From contig NZ_CP107928.1 in assembly GCF_036030735.1 (NCBI RefSeq), positions 806,001 to 870,000 on the forward strand: a stretch of DNA of 64,000 bases, given 5' to 3'. Position 1 is the stretch's first letter; the number at the start of each line of letters is the position of its first letter. Position numbers and translations under genes: made by a program. This document shows positions 9,262 through 19,012 of this stretch, piece by piece. The notes beneath the pieces were generated by a model. It saw only the letters and a list, made by a program, of their open reading frames with translations. It searched no databases and was not told the DNA's origin. Source of the stretch: Streptomyces sp. NBC_00425. GTDB lineage: Bacteria; Actinomycetota; Actinomycetes; Streptomycetales; Streptomycetaceae.

Positions 9262-9720
9262 TCACGCCAGGCCGTAGGCGGAGCCGCATTGGGCCTTGTC
9301 GCCCTTCACGGCGCAGACCGAGACGACGATCGGCGTACCCTCCGCGATGTTGCCGGTCTTCCAAGGGGATATGTAGATCGCCGCGTGGCCGCGCGAGGTC
9401 GCCATGCGGTAGCCCTGGGCGCCGTCCTGCGTCGCCGCCTCGGCTTCGATGCCCCAGCCGTCGCCCAGGATGTCGCGGACCTGAAGAGCGTCTCCCGGGA
9501 TGGGCGGGTCGACGGTGTGGTCGGGGTCGGCGTTCCAGTCCGCGAATCCCGCGCGCACGTGGTTGTTGTAGACCTCGATACTGAAGCTTTTGCCCACTCT
9601 GTCCACGCTGAACGTGAAGTTCGGGTCGGCCGAGGCATTTCCGGCCCCTGTGATGACCGCGGTACCGGCCAGGCCGAACACGGCGACGGACGTACCCAGG
9701 AATCGTTTGAGTTTCCGCAC
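9262..9720 (-). CDS. Small secreted protein
   Basis: 152 residues from a GTG start at 9720, preceded by GGGAGA. A classical Sec signal peptide (KLKRFL, a hydrophobic core about residues 8-24, then NASA-D) predicts cleavage near residue 29. The mature part is a compact beta-rich domain with two Cys (VSVCAVKGDKAQCG), probably disulphide bonded. No known family is recognised. The 10-bp inverted repeat at 9760-9791 lies in its 5' leader. Confidence 0.65.
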   Translation of the reverse strand: MRKLKRFLGTSVAVFGLAGTAVITGAGNASADPNFTFSVDRVGKSFSIEVYNNHVRAGFADWNADPDHTVDPPIPGDALQVRDILGDGWGIEAEAATQDGAQGYRMATSRGHAAIYISPWKTGNIAEGTPIVVSVCAVKGDKAQCGSAYGLA

Positions 9721-10266
9721 TTCGGAGAATCTCCCGTGATGATGGGTGCCTTGGTCAGAGGGCCCATGAGGGGCAGGGGCTTCATGGGCCCGCTCTGCGA
9801 GACCACTGCGTGACCGGGTCTCCCGGCTGACGCCCGACCAAGAATGCACCACGTGACGTCCGGTGTCATTGGCGGACGGTCCACACCTCGTTGGCGCTGC
9901 GTCCACCCCGGACGTCCATGACCGTACTCGGCCGCCTTTGCGACGACCCAGCAGGAGGCGGCAGGAGGCGACAGACCGCGAACGGGGCGGGGACGGGGGA
10001 GGTTCGCCCGAGAGAGGCGGTTTGGGGGACGAAGCAAGTAGACGGCCCGTGATGGGCTCGGCGGCAGAGGCGGGCGCTGTCCGAATACCCAGGTCACGGC
10101 TGGTTCGCAAGGTTTCCACAAGGTCCGTGGCGCACTATTCGGGTGGGCAACACGGAATGCCGCTGAGCGGAACCGAGGCGGCGATGCACGTCATGCCGCC
10201 GGTCTCGGCCTGTCCGGCGCAGCGGTAGGCCCCCACCCGCACATGTCACCCACAGAAGGAACCCTT
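9721..10266. other. 546-base divergent intergenic region
   Basis: This stretch separates the divergent starts of two small secreted-protein genes. A perfect 10-bp inverted repeat (GGGCCCATGA at 9760-9769, TCATGGGCCC at 9782-9791) could be a leader hairpin. No further gene with a ribosome site was found. Confidence 0.45.
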
Positions 10267-10728
10267 GTGAAGAAGCCCCGTATGGGCCGCGTCGTCGCGG
10301 CCTCGGCCGTGCTGATCAGCAGCGGCGCCGTAGTCTTCATCCCCGCGTCGGTGGCCTCGGCCACCGAGGCCGACTGCGACGGCATCGCCGTCATCGGCCG
10401 CTTCAGGGCCGTCGAGTCCGGAGCCTCGTTCGACTTCAGGGGCCGCCGCGTCGAGCTGCAGAACGAGTCGGCGCTCGACCGCTACAGCCGCGCGGAGATC
10501 AAGTCCGGCCGCAAGGCCGGCGACCGGCTGTGGGTCGACCGCAGCTTCCATTCGTTCCCCAACACCAAGGGCATCGTCACCGACCAGCAGGCGAAGAGCG
10601 AGGGCTGGAAGATGTGCGGCCCCTACACCGGCAGCCGCACGCAGTCCGTCTTCAATTCCAACTTCGCCGCACGCGCCTGTGCCGAGATCGAGGGCATCAC
10701 CAAGTGCGGAAAGTGGTACGTGGACTGA
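10267..10728 (+). CDS. Small secreted protein
   Basis: 153 residues from GTG at 10267, with AAGGA upstream. The Sec signal (KKPR, hydrophobic core about residues 8-27, then VASA-T) is clear. The mature domain has four Cys, at DCDGI, MCGPY, ARACAEI and TKCGK, probably forming two disulphides. Family not recognised. It is divergent from the other small secreted protein and followed by a good hairpin. Confidence 0.65.
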   Translation: MKKPRMGRVVAASAVLISSGAVVFIPASVASATEADCDGIAVIGRFRAVESGASFDFRGRRVELQNESALDRYSRAEIKSGRKAGDRLWVDRSFHSFPNTKGIVTDQQAKSEGWKMCGPYTGSRTQSVFNSNFAARACAEIEGITKCGKWYVD

Positions 10729-10743
10729 CGTGTCCCGGCGGCG

Positions 10744-10762
10744 GGGCGCCGAAGCGGTGCCC
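10744..10762 (+). terminator. Hairpin after small secreted protein gene
   Basis: GGGCGCCG-aag-CGGTGCCC, 7 of 8 pairs, begins 15 bases after the stop. This is a plausible intrinsic terminator, without a long U tract, as is common in streptomycetes. Confidence 0.5.
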
Positions 10763-10956
10763 TGCCGTGTCACCGCAGCATGCAAGGCCGTCACCCCTCC
10801 CCCTGTGGACGGGCGGCGGCCTTGCGGGCCGTCTGGGCACGCTCGTGATGTCGGGTGGCGATCACGGTTAGAAGGGCCGGCCTCGGTTCGCGAACGCCCC
10901 ACACCTTGGCGTTCCCGCAAAGATCGGTGCCCGCCTTCCGGGCGGTCGCGTACGCC

Positions 10957-10971
10957 AGACATGCGATGTCT
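10957..10971. promoter_or_regulatory. Perfect dyad AGACAT-GCG-ATGTCT upstream of fucosidase gene
   Basis: A perfect 6-3-6 dyad lies in an A/T-enriched patch about 245 bases before the GH29 start. It may be a repressor site; no cognate regulator is adjacent. The rest of 10763-11213 shows no gene. Confidence 0.35.
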
Positions 10972-11213
10972 AGCGAATGACATATCGCTCTATTACTCCT
11001 CTAGCGGGTCAAATAGCCTTCCACTGATGGTGGTTCATCCCTTCACGCCCGTTGACATGGACGGGTTGCATAGCCGAACTTCATGCGTAACACCCGGCGC
11101 CTTGGAACCCAGAGGGAGGGTCGCCCTTGAAGGCCTGGGAGCGCATCCTTCGGGCTGCCGATCCAACCGCCTCTCCCCGAACGTCCGAGCCGCCCCGAAA
11201 CGGGAGTAGACCC

Positions 11214-13166
11214 ATGCCGTCAGGAAAGCTGTCCCGTCGCACGCTGCTGGGTGCCGCCGGCACCGCGTTGGCCGCGACCGCGCTGCCCGTGATCCCCGCA
11301 CTGTCACCCCTGCTGACGAAGGCTGCCGCCGCGGACCCGCAGACCGACCTGGAAAAACTGGTGAACATGCGCTTCGGCATGTTCAACCACTTCAACCTGG
11401 GCACGTTCACCAACGAGGAGTGGGCAGCCCCCAATCAGAACCCAGCCCTGTTCGCGCCCACAGCCGTGGACTGTGCCCAGTGGGCGGCCGCCGCCACGGC
11501 GGCGAAGATGAGTTACGGCATCCTGACGACCAAGCACCACGACGGCTTCGCCCTGTGGCCGAGCGCCTACGGCACCCAGAACGTCGCGAACAGCTCCTAC
11601 AAGCACGACGTCGTGAAGGCGTACTGCGACGCCTTCCGGGCGAAGGGACTGAAGGTCGGCCTCTACTACTCGATATGGGACCGCACCTTCGGCGTCGAGG
11701 CGTGGGAGAGCCGGCACAAGGTGTCCGGTCTCGAGATCACCGACGCCATCCAGCCCAGCGACATGACCTTCATCCTCGGCCAGATCACCGAACTGCTCAC
11801 CGACTACGGCACCATCGACCTGTTCGTCACCGACGGCTACGCATGGCAGATGGGCCAGCAGGCCGTCTCCTACCAGCGGATCCGCGAGCACGTGAAGTCG
11901 CTGCAGCCGGACATCGTCATGATCGACCACGGCGGGCTGTCGGTACCGTGGCTCGGTGACGCGATCTACTTCGAGGAGCCGCTGGGCGTCTCCGCGCCGA
12001 CCGGAAACACCTACGCCGCCACGCAGGGACAGACGATCAGCAACGGGTGGTTCTGGCATCCCTCCACGCCCACCGAGGGCCTGATGAGCAAGGACGCGAT
12101 CCTCTCGCACCTCGCCGACCTGGAACCGAAGTACACCTCGTTCATCCTCAACTGCCCGCCCAACCGCAACGGAAAGCTGGACACCAACATCGTCAGCCGA
12201 CTCGCCGAAGTCGGGGCGGCGTGGAGCCCGAACGCCTCCCGGCCGCCGCTGCCCGCCCAGATGCTCCGCGCGGAACACCCAGTGACCCCCGTCAGCGCCT
12301 ACGCCACCGGATTCCACACCGGCGAGGGACCGCTCAACGCCATCGACGGGCTGAGCGACAAGGGCTACCAGACCTGCTGGTCGACGTGGGGACTGTCCCC
12401 GGCCCTGCCCCACTCGATCACGATCGACCTGGGCGGAGTGTGGAGCAACGTCTCCACCTTGGAGTACCTGCCCAAGCAGTGGAACCGCGACAACTCGACC
12501 GACGGCGACATCACCTCGTACACCATCTCCACCAGCACCGACGGCACGAACTTCACCCAGGTCGCCACCGGCGCCTGGGCCGGCGACCGCGCCACCAAGG
12601 TGGCCGAATGGCCCGCCCGGAACGTGGGCTTCGTACGGATCCAGGCCAACGCGGGCACCGGCGGCTACGCCAACATGGGCGGCGTCCACATCGGCGGCCG
12701 GACGGCGAAGCCGGCCCTGGTGTCGACCGTCCTCCCGGGCGACGGAACGGTCTACCGCATCGTCAACCGCAAGAGCGGCAAGGTCGCCGACGTGTTCAAC
12801 TTCGGCACCGCCAACGGCACCAACATCCAGCAGTGGCCGTGGCTGAACAACACCGCCCAGAAGTGGACCTTCGCCTCCACCGGAGACGGCTACTACGAGA
12901 TCAAGAACGTGAACAGCGGCAAGCTGATGGAGGTGGCCGGCCTCTCGAGGGCGGACGGCGGAAACGTCGCCATCTACGGGGACAGCAACGTTCCCCAGCA
13001 GCACTGGGCAATCACGCCCACCGGCGACGGCTACTACTACCTCACCAACCGGTTCAGCGGACTGTCCCTCAACGTCGACGCGGGCTCGACCGCCGACGGG
13101 GCCAACATCAACCAGTTCACGTACAACCGCGCGCCTGAGGAGCAGTGGCAGATCATCGCCGTCTGA
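11214..13166 (+). CDS. Secreted GH29 alpha-L-fucosidase with F5/8-type CBM and ricin-type domain
   Basis: 650 residues. The start at 11214 has GGGAG nine bases upstream and opens onto a twin-arginine signal (KLSRRTLLGAAG). Residues about 45-350 match glycoside hydrolase 29: MRFGMFNHFNLGTF near the start of the domain and VTDGYAW with D207 as the likely nucleophile. Residues about 365-500 form an F5/8-type C discoidin-like CBM and about 505-650 a ricin-B/CBM13-like domain with QxW repeats (QQWPW, QKWTF, QHWAI, EQWQI). The enzyme probably removes alpha-fucose from plant or host glycans outside the cell. Export through Tat would place it folded in the medium. Confidence 0.85.
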   Translation: MPSGKLSRRTLLGAAGTALAATALPVIPALSPLLTKAAAADPQTDLEKLVNMRFGMFNHFNLGTFTNEEWAAPNQNPALFAPTAVDCAQWAAAATAAKMSYGILTTKHHDGFALWPSAYGTQNVANSSYKHDVVKAYCDAFRAKGLKVGLYYSIWDRTFGVEAWESRHKVSGLEITDAIQPSDMTFILGQITELLTDYGTIDLFVTDGYAWQMGQQAVSYQRIREHVKSLQPDIVMIDHGGLSVPWLGDAIYFEEPLGVSAPTGNTYAATQGQTISNGWFWHPSTPTEGLMSKDAILSHLADLEPKYTSFILNCPPNRNGKLDTNIVSRLAEVGAAWSPNASRPPLPAQMLRAEHPVTPVSAYATGFHTGEGPLNAIDGLSDKGYQTCWSTWGLSPALPHSITIDLGGVWSNVSTLEYLPKQWNRDNSTDGDITSYTISTSTDGTNFTQVATGAWAGDRATKVAEWPARNVGFVRIQANAGTGGYANMGGVHIGGRTAKPALVSTVLPGDGTVYRIVNRKSGKVADVFNFGTANGTNIQQWPWLNNTAQKWTFASTGDGYYEIKNVNSGKLMEVAGLSRADGGNVAIYGDSNVPQQHWAITPTGDGYYYLTNRFSGLSLNVDAGSTADGANINQFTYNRAPEEQWQIIAV

Positions 13167-13184
13167 TGCTCCCGACGATCCTGA

Positions 13185-13207
13185 CGGCGCCGCGAGGAGT
13201 GGCGCCG
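13185..13207 (+). terminator. Hairpin after fucosidase gene
   Basis: CGGCGCC at 13185-13191 pairs perfectly with GGCGCCG at 13201-13207 around a 9-base loop, 19 bases after the GH29 stop. It is a likely terminator. Confidence 0.45.
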
Positions 13208-13368
13208 ATCCGGTACCTGAAGGGGCGGGCGGGCGCCGGGGCCCCGTGGCGAGGACCGCCCCCACAACGGCGGAGCGGGTCCGGGAGCCACCGCAGGCAG
13301 CCACCGGCCCGAGCACGCGCACGCCCAGCACGACGATGCCCTGGAAGGCGCTGCGATGCCCCTCGACA

Positions 13369-14067
13369 TCAACGGCCGGTTGGCGCTCCTCCGTTGGGCT
13401 GACGCGCGGCGTTGGCGGTGAGCAGTTCCCGCAGAAGTCCGACGACGAGATCGGGCCGTCCGATGAACGGGGAGTGGCCCGTCTGCCACTCGCGCGCGTC
13501 GGTACAGCGCGAGGCCATCTGCCGCTGCAGGACCGGGTCGACGGCCCGGTCCTGCGCGCAGACGACATAGGTGGAGGGCGTGCGCTTCCAGCCGTGGTGC
13601 TCTGGAATGCCTCGCCCGCAGCCGGGGGCCTGCGCACGCAACAAGCCGACGGCCCAGGCCGCGAGGGGTTCGGGACAGTCGCCGTAGAGGGTCCCGGCGG
13701 CCCGGTCGGGACGCAGACCGGTCCAGCCGTCGTGCTCAGGGCCGATCGCGGCCTGGAGTCCCGGGGACGCGCCGCCCAGACCTGCCGCGCTCTCACCGAC
13801 GTCCGGGACGAAGGCCGCCAGACAGACCAGGTGTCCCGCCCCGCGCAGCCCAGTGATCACTGACCCTCCGTAGGAGTGACCGAGCACGGCGGGAGGCTCC
13901 TGGAACGAGTCGACGACAGCCTGCACCGCGGCTGTGTCAGCGGGCAACGAGCCCCGGTGGAGTTCGGGAACGAGGACCTCGGTTCCCGCGGCCCGCATGC
14001 GTTCCGCCACCAGGGCGAAGTGTTCGGGACGGTGATACAGGCCATGCACGAGCACCACGGCGGCCAA
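13369..14067 (-). CDS. Alpha/beta hydrolase
   Basis: 232 residues. A TTG start at 14067 is chosen because GAGGAGG stands 8 bases upstream and translation then begins directly at the first strand (AAVVLVHGLYHRPEHF). The nucleophile elbow GHSYGG is near residue 81, and a late TGHSPF segment probably supplies the catalytic His. It resembles small salicylate-esterase/RutD-like hydrolases of actinobacteria; substrate unknown. It is cytoplasmic, with no signal peptide. Confidence 0.75.
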   Translation of the reverse strand: MAAVVLVHGLYHRPEHFALVAERMRAAGTEVLVPELHRGSLPADTAAVQAVVDSFQEPPAVLGHSYGGSVITGLRGAGHLVCLAAFVPDVGESAAGLGGASPGLQAAIGPEHDGWTGLRPDRAAGTLYGDCPEPLAAWAVGLLRAQAPGCGRGIPEHHGWKRTPSTYVVCAQDRAVDPVLQRQMASRCTDAREWQTGHSPFIGRPDLVVGLLRELLTANAARQPNGGAPTGR

Positions 14068-14587
14068 TGCGTACGCCTCCTCGGGTCGGTGGCGGACGAG
14101 TGATCCAGGACGGCCGGACAGTCCCGCCGGCCGCCCTGTGCCGCCGCGACGACGCCCCGGTCGGCGCCCGCCCACCGACCCTGAGCGCGCTTCCTGCGCC
14201 GCGGCCCGGGTGCGCCCCGGTGGGTGGGCGGCGGGGTGAACCGAGAGACGAACTGCTCGACTCCCGCAGTCTTTTGCGAACGACATGACAATCTCGTGGA
14301 CCTTTTCGACTTTCGCTGTGTACGTTCTGTGCAGGGGGAGCGAACATCACCGCCGTATGTCTGCCGCCGACGTGCTGACCGTCGTCCGGCCGCGGACCGC
14401 TTCGGGCACGGGTGGTCGCAGATCTCGCATCTGCTCTGTCCGCCGTGCGAAGGAAGTGTCCCGTGCTGACGTCGATCGTCTGCGGCGCGGCGCTGCTTCC
14501 CGTGGCATGTGCGTCACCGACGGCCCCGGCCGGCGTGCACCCGGCGTCCGAGGGCAGTGCGCGGCCGACCCCAACGAAGTGATTCCG
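14068..14587. other. 520-base divergent intergenic region
   Basis: The region lies between the alpha/beta hydrolase and the FG-GAP protein. The FG-GAP frame is open from 14285, but the extra N-terminus has no signal character, so I treat it as untranslated. No separate gene is evident. Confidence 0.4.
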
Positions 14588-17500
14588 ATGCCCTCTCCTC
14601 ACATTGGAGGCCATGTGGTCCGCCGTCCCCCCGCCCGTCTCGTCGCCACCGCGCTCGCGGTCCTCGCCGTGACGACCGGTCCCCTCCCGATCGCCTCACC
14701 GGCGGTCGCGGACGGCAGTACGGGCGCCCCGCTCGCGGCGGAGAAGGTCTTCCAGTCGGACCGCTACGTTCCGCGCCGGGATGTCACCCATTCCGCCGGC
14801 CCGAACGGATACCTGCACTCCCAGGAGGGCCGTTCCGGCTTGCTGTGGACGTCGTACGGCACCGGTACGACGACCGAGTTGGGCGCCCTCTCCCAGGCCG
14901 CGATCCCCGCGTATCTGGGATCGTCGTCCGACATCGTGACCGAGGTCGTCTCCCGTACCGGAAAGGTCGTCCTCAGGGACATGGCCGCCGGCACCACCAC
15001 GGACGTCGCGATCACCCACGGCACGTACTGGGCCACCTACGGCGCCCATGTACTGACCCAGGCGCGGGATGCCGACGGAAACCGTGTGATGTGGGTGTAC
15101 GGCTCCGGCGGCCCGGCCGACGGCACGCTGGTCGACGGCTGGCCGACCGGCATCACCACCAGCTTCTCCGTCCTGGGCGGTGACAGTGCCACGGCCGTCG
15201 TCAGCTACGCCCTCGGCAGCACGCGTCACCTGGCTCTGGTCGACCTGGCCGCGGCGAAGGTCACCGCGGACGTGAGGGTGGCTGCCGCGCCGACCACGGT
15301 AGCGCTGAGCGTCGACCGACTGGTCTGGTACGGGTACGGCACCACAGTGCACGTCCTGAACCGGGCCGACCTCGCCGCCACCGAGACCACGGTCACGCTG
15401 CCCGGCACCGAGGGCACCCCGCAGTTGGGCATCGCAGGCCGCTGGCTCGTGGTCGCCCGTTCCGTGCCGGCGCAGCCCGGCAACTTCGTCGACATGTCCG
15501 GCGAGCCGCTGAGCGCCGTCCCGCTCTCCGGGGGCGATCCGGTGACCCTCCTCCGGCATGCGAGCACCTCGCTCACGCCGACCCCGGACGGAGGCCTGCT
15601 GGCCGTGGGCGGCGCGGACTCCGGTCACTGGGCGGTGCGCAAGGTCACCGACATGGGCGCGGACACACCGACCCTGACGGAGGTGACCGCCGTGCCGCCG
15701 GTGGCCGCCAGGATCGACCGTCTCTCCCTGCAGAACGGCACCCTCGCCACCGACGAGGCCGACAGCAGTTTCATGAGCGCCTACTACACCCGCCCGGTCT
15801 CCGCCGACGGAACACCGGGCACACCCGTGTGGCAGACCTGGAAGAACAAGCCGGTCGGCCCGTACGCCACCGGCGACGGCCGCGTGGTGGAATCGGTCGC
15901 CTCCCCCGGATCCGACGTCGGTTCGTGGCTGGGCTCGGTCGACCGCTCCGACCCTGCGGGCTTCTTCTACTATCCGTCGGCCTCCGGTAGCATCCTGGAC
16001 GTCACCGGCCGCTACGCGATCGTCAACGGCTCCTCCCCCGCCCGGCAGTACGTGGGCGACCTGGGCGTGTACACCGACCTTCGCCCCATCCTCACGCGCG
16101 CCGTCACGGCCGCCTCGGTGTGGGGAACCGAGCTGTGGACACCGGGCGCCACCGCCGGCACGGTCACCGCCAAGGACCTCAAAACCGGCAAGGCGACCGC
16201 CACGGTGAGCACCGGCGCCCCGTGCGTCCCACAGGAGCTCCAGGTCGTGGGCCGGTGGATCTACTGGTCGTGCGGCACCACGGCCTCGGCGGGCGTCTGG
16301 GACCGGACGTCGAAGAAGAACATCCCCGTGCCGTCCGGCGAGGCGCTGCTCGGCGACGGCTACCTCGTACGTCACGACATCCCGGCCGAGGCGCTCCTGC
16401 TCACCGCCTTCGCGGACGGCACGGCCGCCACACGGAAGATCGGCGACCTCGCGGGGGGCGAATCCGGCCTGCGCGGGGTCACCTGGACGGTGGACAAGTT
16501 CGGCGGACCTGCGGCTTACGTGGATGCCGCCCGCCGCATCCACCTGGTGCCCAGCGGGGCCGCAACCCAGCCGCTCGGCGTCATCGAGTCCGACACGACC
16601 GACAACGCCGACGAGACCAGTGCGGCCACGGACCCGTGGTGGCAGTGGCGTGGGCTGCTCTCCAAGCCCGCCGCCTCCTGGACGGCCACGCTCACAGCCA
16701 AGGCCTCGGGTCGGGTGGTCCGTACGTTCACCGGCGGCGAGGTGGACGGCACCCTCACCGCGCGATGGACCCTTCGGGACGCGGCGGGCGCGCTCGTGCC
16801 CAACGGCACCTACATCTTCAAGCTCACCGCCCCGCCTGCAGACGGCTCCGGTCCACCGCTGACCGTGTCCCGCACGGTGACCGTGTCCACCGGGTCCGTC
16901 ATGGGTCACGACTTCACCAGCAGCGGCTCGCCGGCGCCCGACGGCATCGGCGACGCCCTGACCCTTTCCTCCGCCGGAGTGATCGGCTATCGGCCGGGCA
17001 ACGGGGCGGGAGGCTTCAACGCGGCTGTATCCGGCTCCGGTTGGCCGTCCACGGTCGCCCTCGTTCCCTTCGGCGACCTGAACGGCGATCGCCGCGGCGA
17101 CATCCTCGTCCGGTTCGCCACCGGCGAGTTGCGCGTGTACCGGACGCTGCGCGGCCTGCCCTTCATCCCCGGCACGCCGCACACCTCTCTCGGCACCGGC
17201 TGGAACCAGTACAACGTGCTGACCTCGCCCGGCGACATCACCGGCGACGGACTGGCGGACCTGATCGCCCGCAAGGCGTCGACAGGTGAGGTGTTCCTCT
17301 ACAAGGGCACCAGCACGGGGAAGCTGTCCGGGCCTGTCCGCATCGCGACGAACTGGTCGACGTACAAGAAGATCGCGGGGGTCGGCGACTTCGACGGCGA
17401 CGGCCGCGGCGACCTCCTCGTCCAGGACAGGACCAACACACTGTGGCGCTACTCCGGCAACGGGGCCGGAGGCTTCAACGCCCGGGTGAAGGTGGCCGCC

Positions 17501-17683
17501 GCCTGGGGAGCGTCGTACAACGTCCTTGCCGGCGTCGGCGACATCACCGGCGACGGCAAGGCCGACATCATCGCCCGCGACACCTCGGGCAACGTCTGGC
17601 GCTACGCAGGCAACGGCCGGGGATCGTTCGGCGCCCGTGTGAAGAGCGCCACGGGATGGGGGGCCTTCAAGGGCGTCTTTTGA
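14588..17683 (+). CDS. Large secreted FG-GAP (VCBS-like) repeat protein
   Basis: 1031 residues from ATG 14588; a GTG at 14615 with GGAGG four bases upstream is an alternative start. The N-terminus is a Sec signal (RRPPARLVATALAVLAV, ending PAVADG). Residues about 50-700 look like a beta-propeller, about 750-840 contain a FlgD-Ig-like domain (WTLRDAAGALVPNGTY), and about 850-1031 carry FG-GAP repeats with Ca-binding motifs such as GDLNGDRRGD, GDFDGDGRGD and GDITGDGKAD. It is probably an extracellular binding or structural protein. No catalytic domain is visible. Confidence 0.8.
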   Translation: MPSPHIGGHVVRRPPARLVATALAVLAVTTGPLPIASPAVADGSTGAPLAAEKVFQSDRYVPRRDVTHSAGPNGYLHSQEGRSGLLWTSYGTGTTTELGALSQAAIPAYLGSSSDIVTEVVSRTGKVVLRDMAAGTTTDVAITHGTYWATYGAHVLTQARDADGNRVMWVYGSGGPADGTLVDGWPTGITTSFSVLGGDSATAVVSYALGSTRHLALVDLAAAKVTADVRVAAAPTTVALSVDRLVWYGYGTTVHVLNRADLAATETTVTLPGTEGTPQLGIAGRWLVVARSVPAQPGNFVDMSGEPLSAVPLSGGDPVTLLRHASTSLTPTPDGGLLAVGGADSGHWAVRKVTDMGADTPTLTEVTAVPPVAARIDRLSLQNGTLATDEADSSFMSAYYTRPVSADGTPGTPVWQTWKNKPVGPYATGDGRVVESVASPGSDVGSWLGSVDRSDPAGFFYYPSASGSILDVTGRYAIVNGSSPARQYVGDLGVYTDLRPILTRAVTAASVWGTELWTPGATAGTVTAKDLKTGKATATVSTGAPCVPQELQVVGRWIYWSCGTTASAGVWDRTSKKNIPVPSGEALLGDGYLVRHDIPAEALLLTAFADGTAATRKIGDLAGGESGLRGVTWTVDKFGGPAAYVDAARRIHLVPSGAATQPLGVIESDTTDNADETSAATDPWWQWRGLLSKPAASWTATLTAKASGRVVRTFTGGEVDGTLTARWTLRDAAGALVPNGTYIFKLTAPPADGSGPPLTVSRTVTVSTGSVMGHDFTSSGSPAPDGIGDALTLSSAGVIGYRPGNGAGGFNAAVSGSGWPSTVALVPFGDLNGDRRGDILVRFATGELRVYRTLRGLPFIPGTPHTSLGTGWNQYNVLTSPGDITGDGLADLIARKASTGEVFLYKGTSTGKLSGPVRIATNWSTYKKIAGVGDFDGDGRGDLLVQDRTNTLWRYSGNGAGGFNARVKVAAAWGASYNVLAGVGDITGDGKADIIARDTSGNVWRYAGNGRGSFGARVKSATGWGAFKGVF

Positions 17684-17864
17684 GGGGGCGGCACGTGAGT
17701 TGATGTCCGTTTCGCACTTTCGGCAGCGTTTCGGTGGTCAGCTGGGTGCGGGCCTTGCATCGGGAACCGTTGGTCGAGGACGGGTCCGCAACCTCCGACA
17801 TGCTGGTCGTGTGCCACGCCCTGGCCGTGCGCGGCAGGCCGGCCGTGGTCGCACCTGCTTCTGC

Positions 17865-18518
17865 CTATGGGCGGCTCGGTCCGGCCGCGAATGCCAGCGG
17901 AGGTGCGATCGCCTGCGCGTCCGCTCCTTCCCCGACCCACAGGGCGATGAAGAGAGCGGCGGTCGCCTCCAGAAGTCCCGCACGTTCGAGACCTCCGGCG
18001 GCCACGGGCTCGCAGCCCACGTCCTGCACCAACTCGCGCACACGCACGAGGGCCGTCTCGTCGTCCCCGCAGACCGGAACGGCCAGCGGACGCCCGTCGA
18101 AGACGGGTGGCCGCATGCGCCACACGCCCTCGTGGCAGAGGTTGAAAGCCTTGACCACACGGGCCCCCGGTGCCGCCGCTGCGAGTTGCTGCGCAGCTGA
18201 GGGACCGCCTTCGGTCAGCAGCCGGAAGCCCGGCCCGACCGGGTTGGAGCAGTCCAGCAGCACCTTGCCCTCCAGGGCCGCGCGAAGGTCCCGTGCCACG
18301 TCTGCTCCGGCCCCGAAGGGCAGCGCGGCCAGCACCGCCTGGCCGGCTTCGGCCGCCGAGCGCAGACCGGCAGGCTTCGCGCCGCCCCCTATGCCTCTCG
18401 CGAGCCGCTCCGCCTTGTGTGCGTCCCGTCCTCCGATGATCACCTCGTGCCCGGCCCGCACCCAGTGGGTGGCGAGCGCGTCGGCCATGCTGCCCGTGCC
18501 CAGTACGCCGATTCTCAT
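17865..18518 (-). CDS. NADPH/F420-dependent reductase-like protein
   Basis: 217 residues. The start at 18518 has GAGAGGG eight bases upstream; an ATG 18 bases earlier is possible. The Rossmann motif IGVLGTGSMADALA and the VVKAFNLCHEGVW segment place it with NADP oxidoreductase coenzyme F420-dependent family proteins. It is a paralogue of the gene at 4290-4886. It is divergent from an HxlR regulator, typical of redox-controlled oxidoreductase genes. Confidence 0.75.
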   Translation of the reverse strand: MRIGVLGTGSMADALATHWVRAGHEVIIGGRDAHKAERLARGIGGGAKPAGLRSAAEAGQAVLAALPFGAGADVARDLRAALEGKVLLDCSNPVGPGFRLLTEGGPSAAQQLAAAAPGARVVKAFNLCHEGVWRMRPPVFDGRPLAVPVCGDDETALVRVRELVQDVGCEPVAAGGLERAGLLEATAALFIALWVGEGADAQAIAPPLAFAAGPSRP

Positions 18519-18592
18519 CCCGTGGACCCTCTCCATGCCTGCTTCGACCGTTCACACCGACGCTAGAAGGCCGTTCGGGCACCATTTGGTTC

Positions 18593-19012
18593 GTGACGAA
18601 CGACGCCTTCCTCGCCGACTGCCGTGCCCGCCTCGCCTTCGACCTGCTCTCCAACACCTGGAACGCCGTGGTGCTTTGGGCACTTCGCGACGGTCCGAGG
18701 CGCCCGGTCGAACTGCGGGAGCGGATCGGGGGCATCAGCTCCAAGGTCCTCACCGAGACTCTGCGCCGGCTGCAGTTCAACGGACTCGTCGACCGACTGC
18801 CGGCCCCCGGCGCACCATCACGGGTCGAGTACCGACTCACCGCTCTGGGAGGGACCTTGCTGGCGCCCATCGACGCCGTCGGCGCCTGGGCCTTCGAGTA
18901 CGGCGACGAGGTCATGGCCGCCCAGGAAGCAGCATGCACTCCCGCCCCGCGCTCCCCTCGTCCAAGTTGCCAGACAGGTGAACAGGCGAGCGCGGACGTC
19001 GTCGACAGCTGA
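18593..19012 (+). CDS. HxlR family transcriptional regulator
   Basis: 139 residues from GTG. The winged-helix core is diagnostic of HxlR: LLSNTWNAVVLWALRDGPRRPVELRERIGG, then SSKVLTETLRRLQFNGLV and VEYRLTALG. It is transcribed divergently from the reductase gene across 74 bases and probably represses it in response to a reactive electrophile or oxidant. The C-terminal 35 residues after the wing are unconserved and basic. Confidence 0.8.
   Translation: MTNDAFLADCRARLAFDLLSNTWNAVVLWALRDGPRRPVELRERIGGISSKVLTETLRRLQFNGLVDRLPAPGAPSRVEYRLTALGGTLLAPIDAVGAWAFEYGDEVMAAQEAACTPAPRSPRPSCQTGEQASADVVDS

Noticed and set aside
11304..13796. 830-codon minus-strand open frame opposite the fucosidase gene
   Set aside because: It is a mirror of GC-rich third-position bias; the translation is low-complexity Gly/Val/Arg with no domain, and the plus strand carries the clear GH29 gene.
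14696..17182. 828-codon minus-strand open frame opposite the FG-GAP gene
   Set aside because: Composition is Arg/Gly/Ala-rich without recognisable domains; the plus strand shows a signal peptide and Ca-binding repeats.
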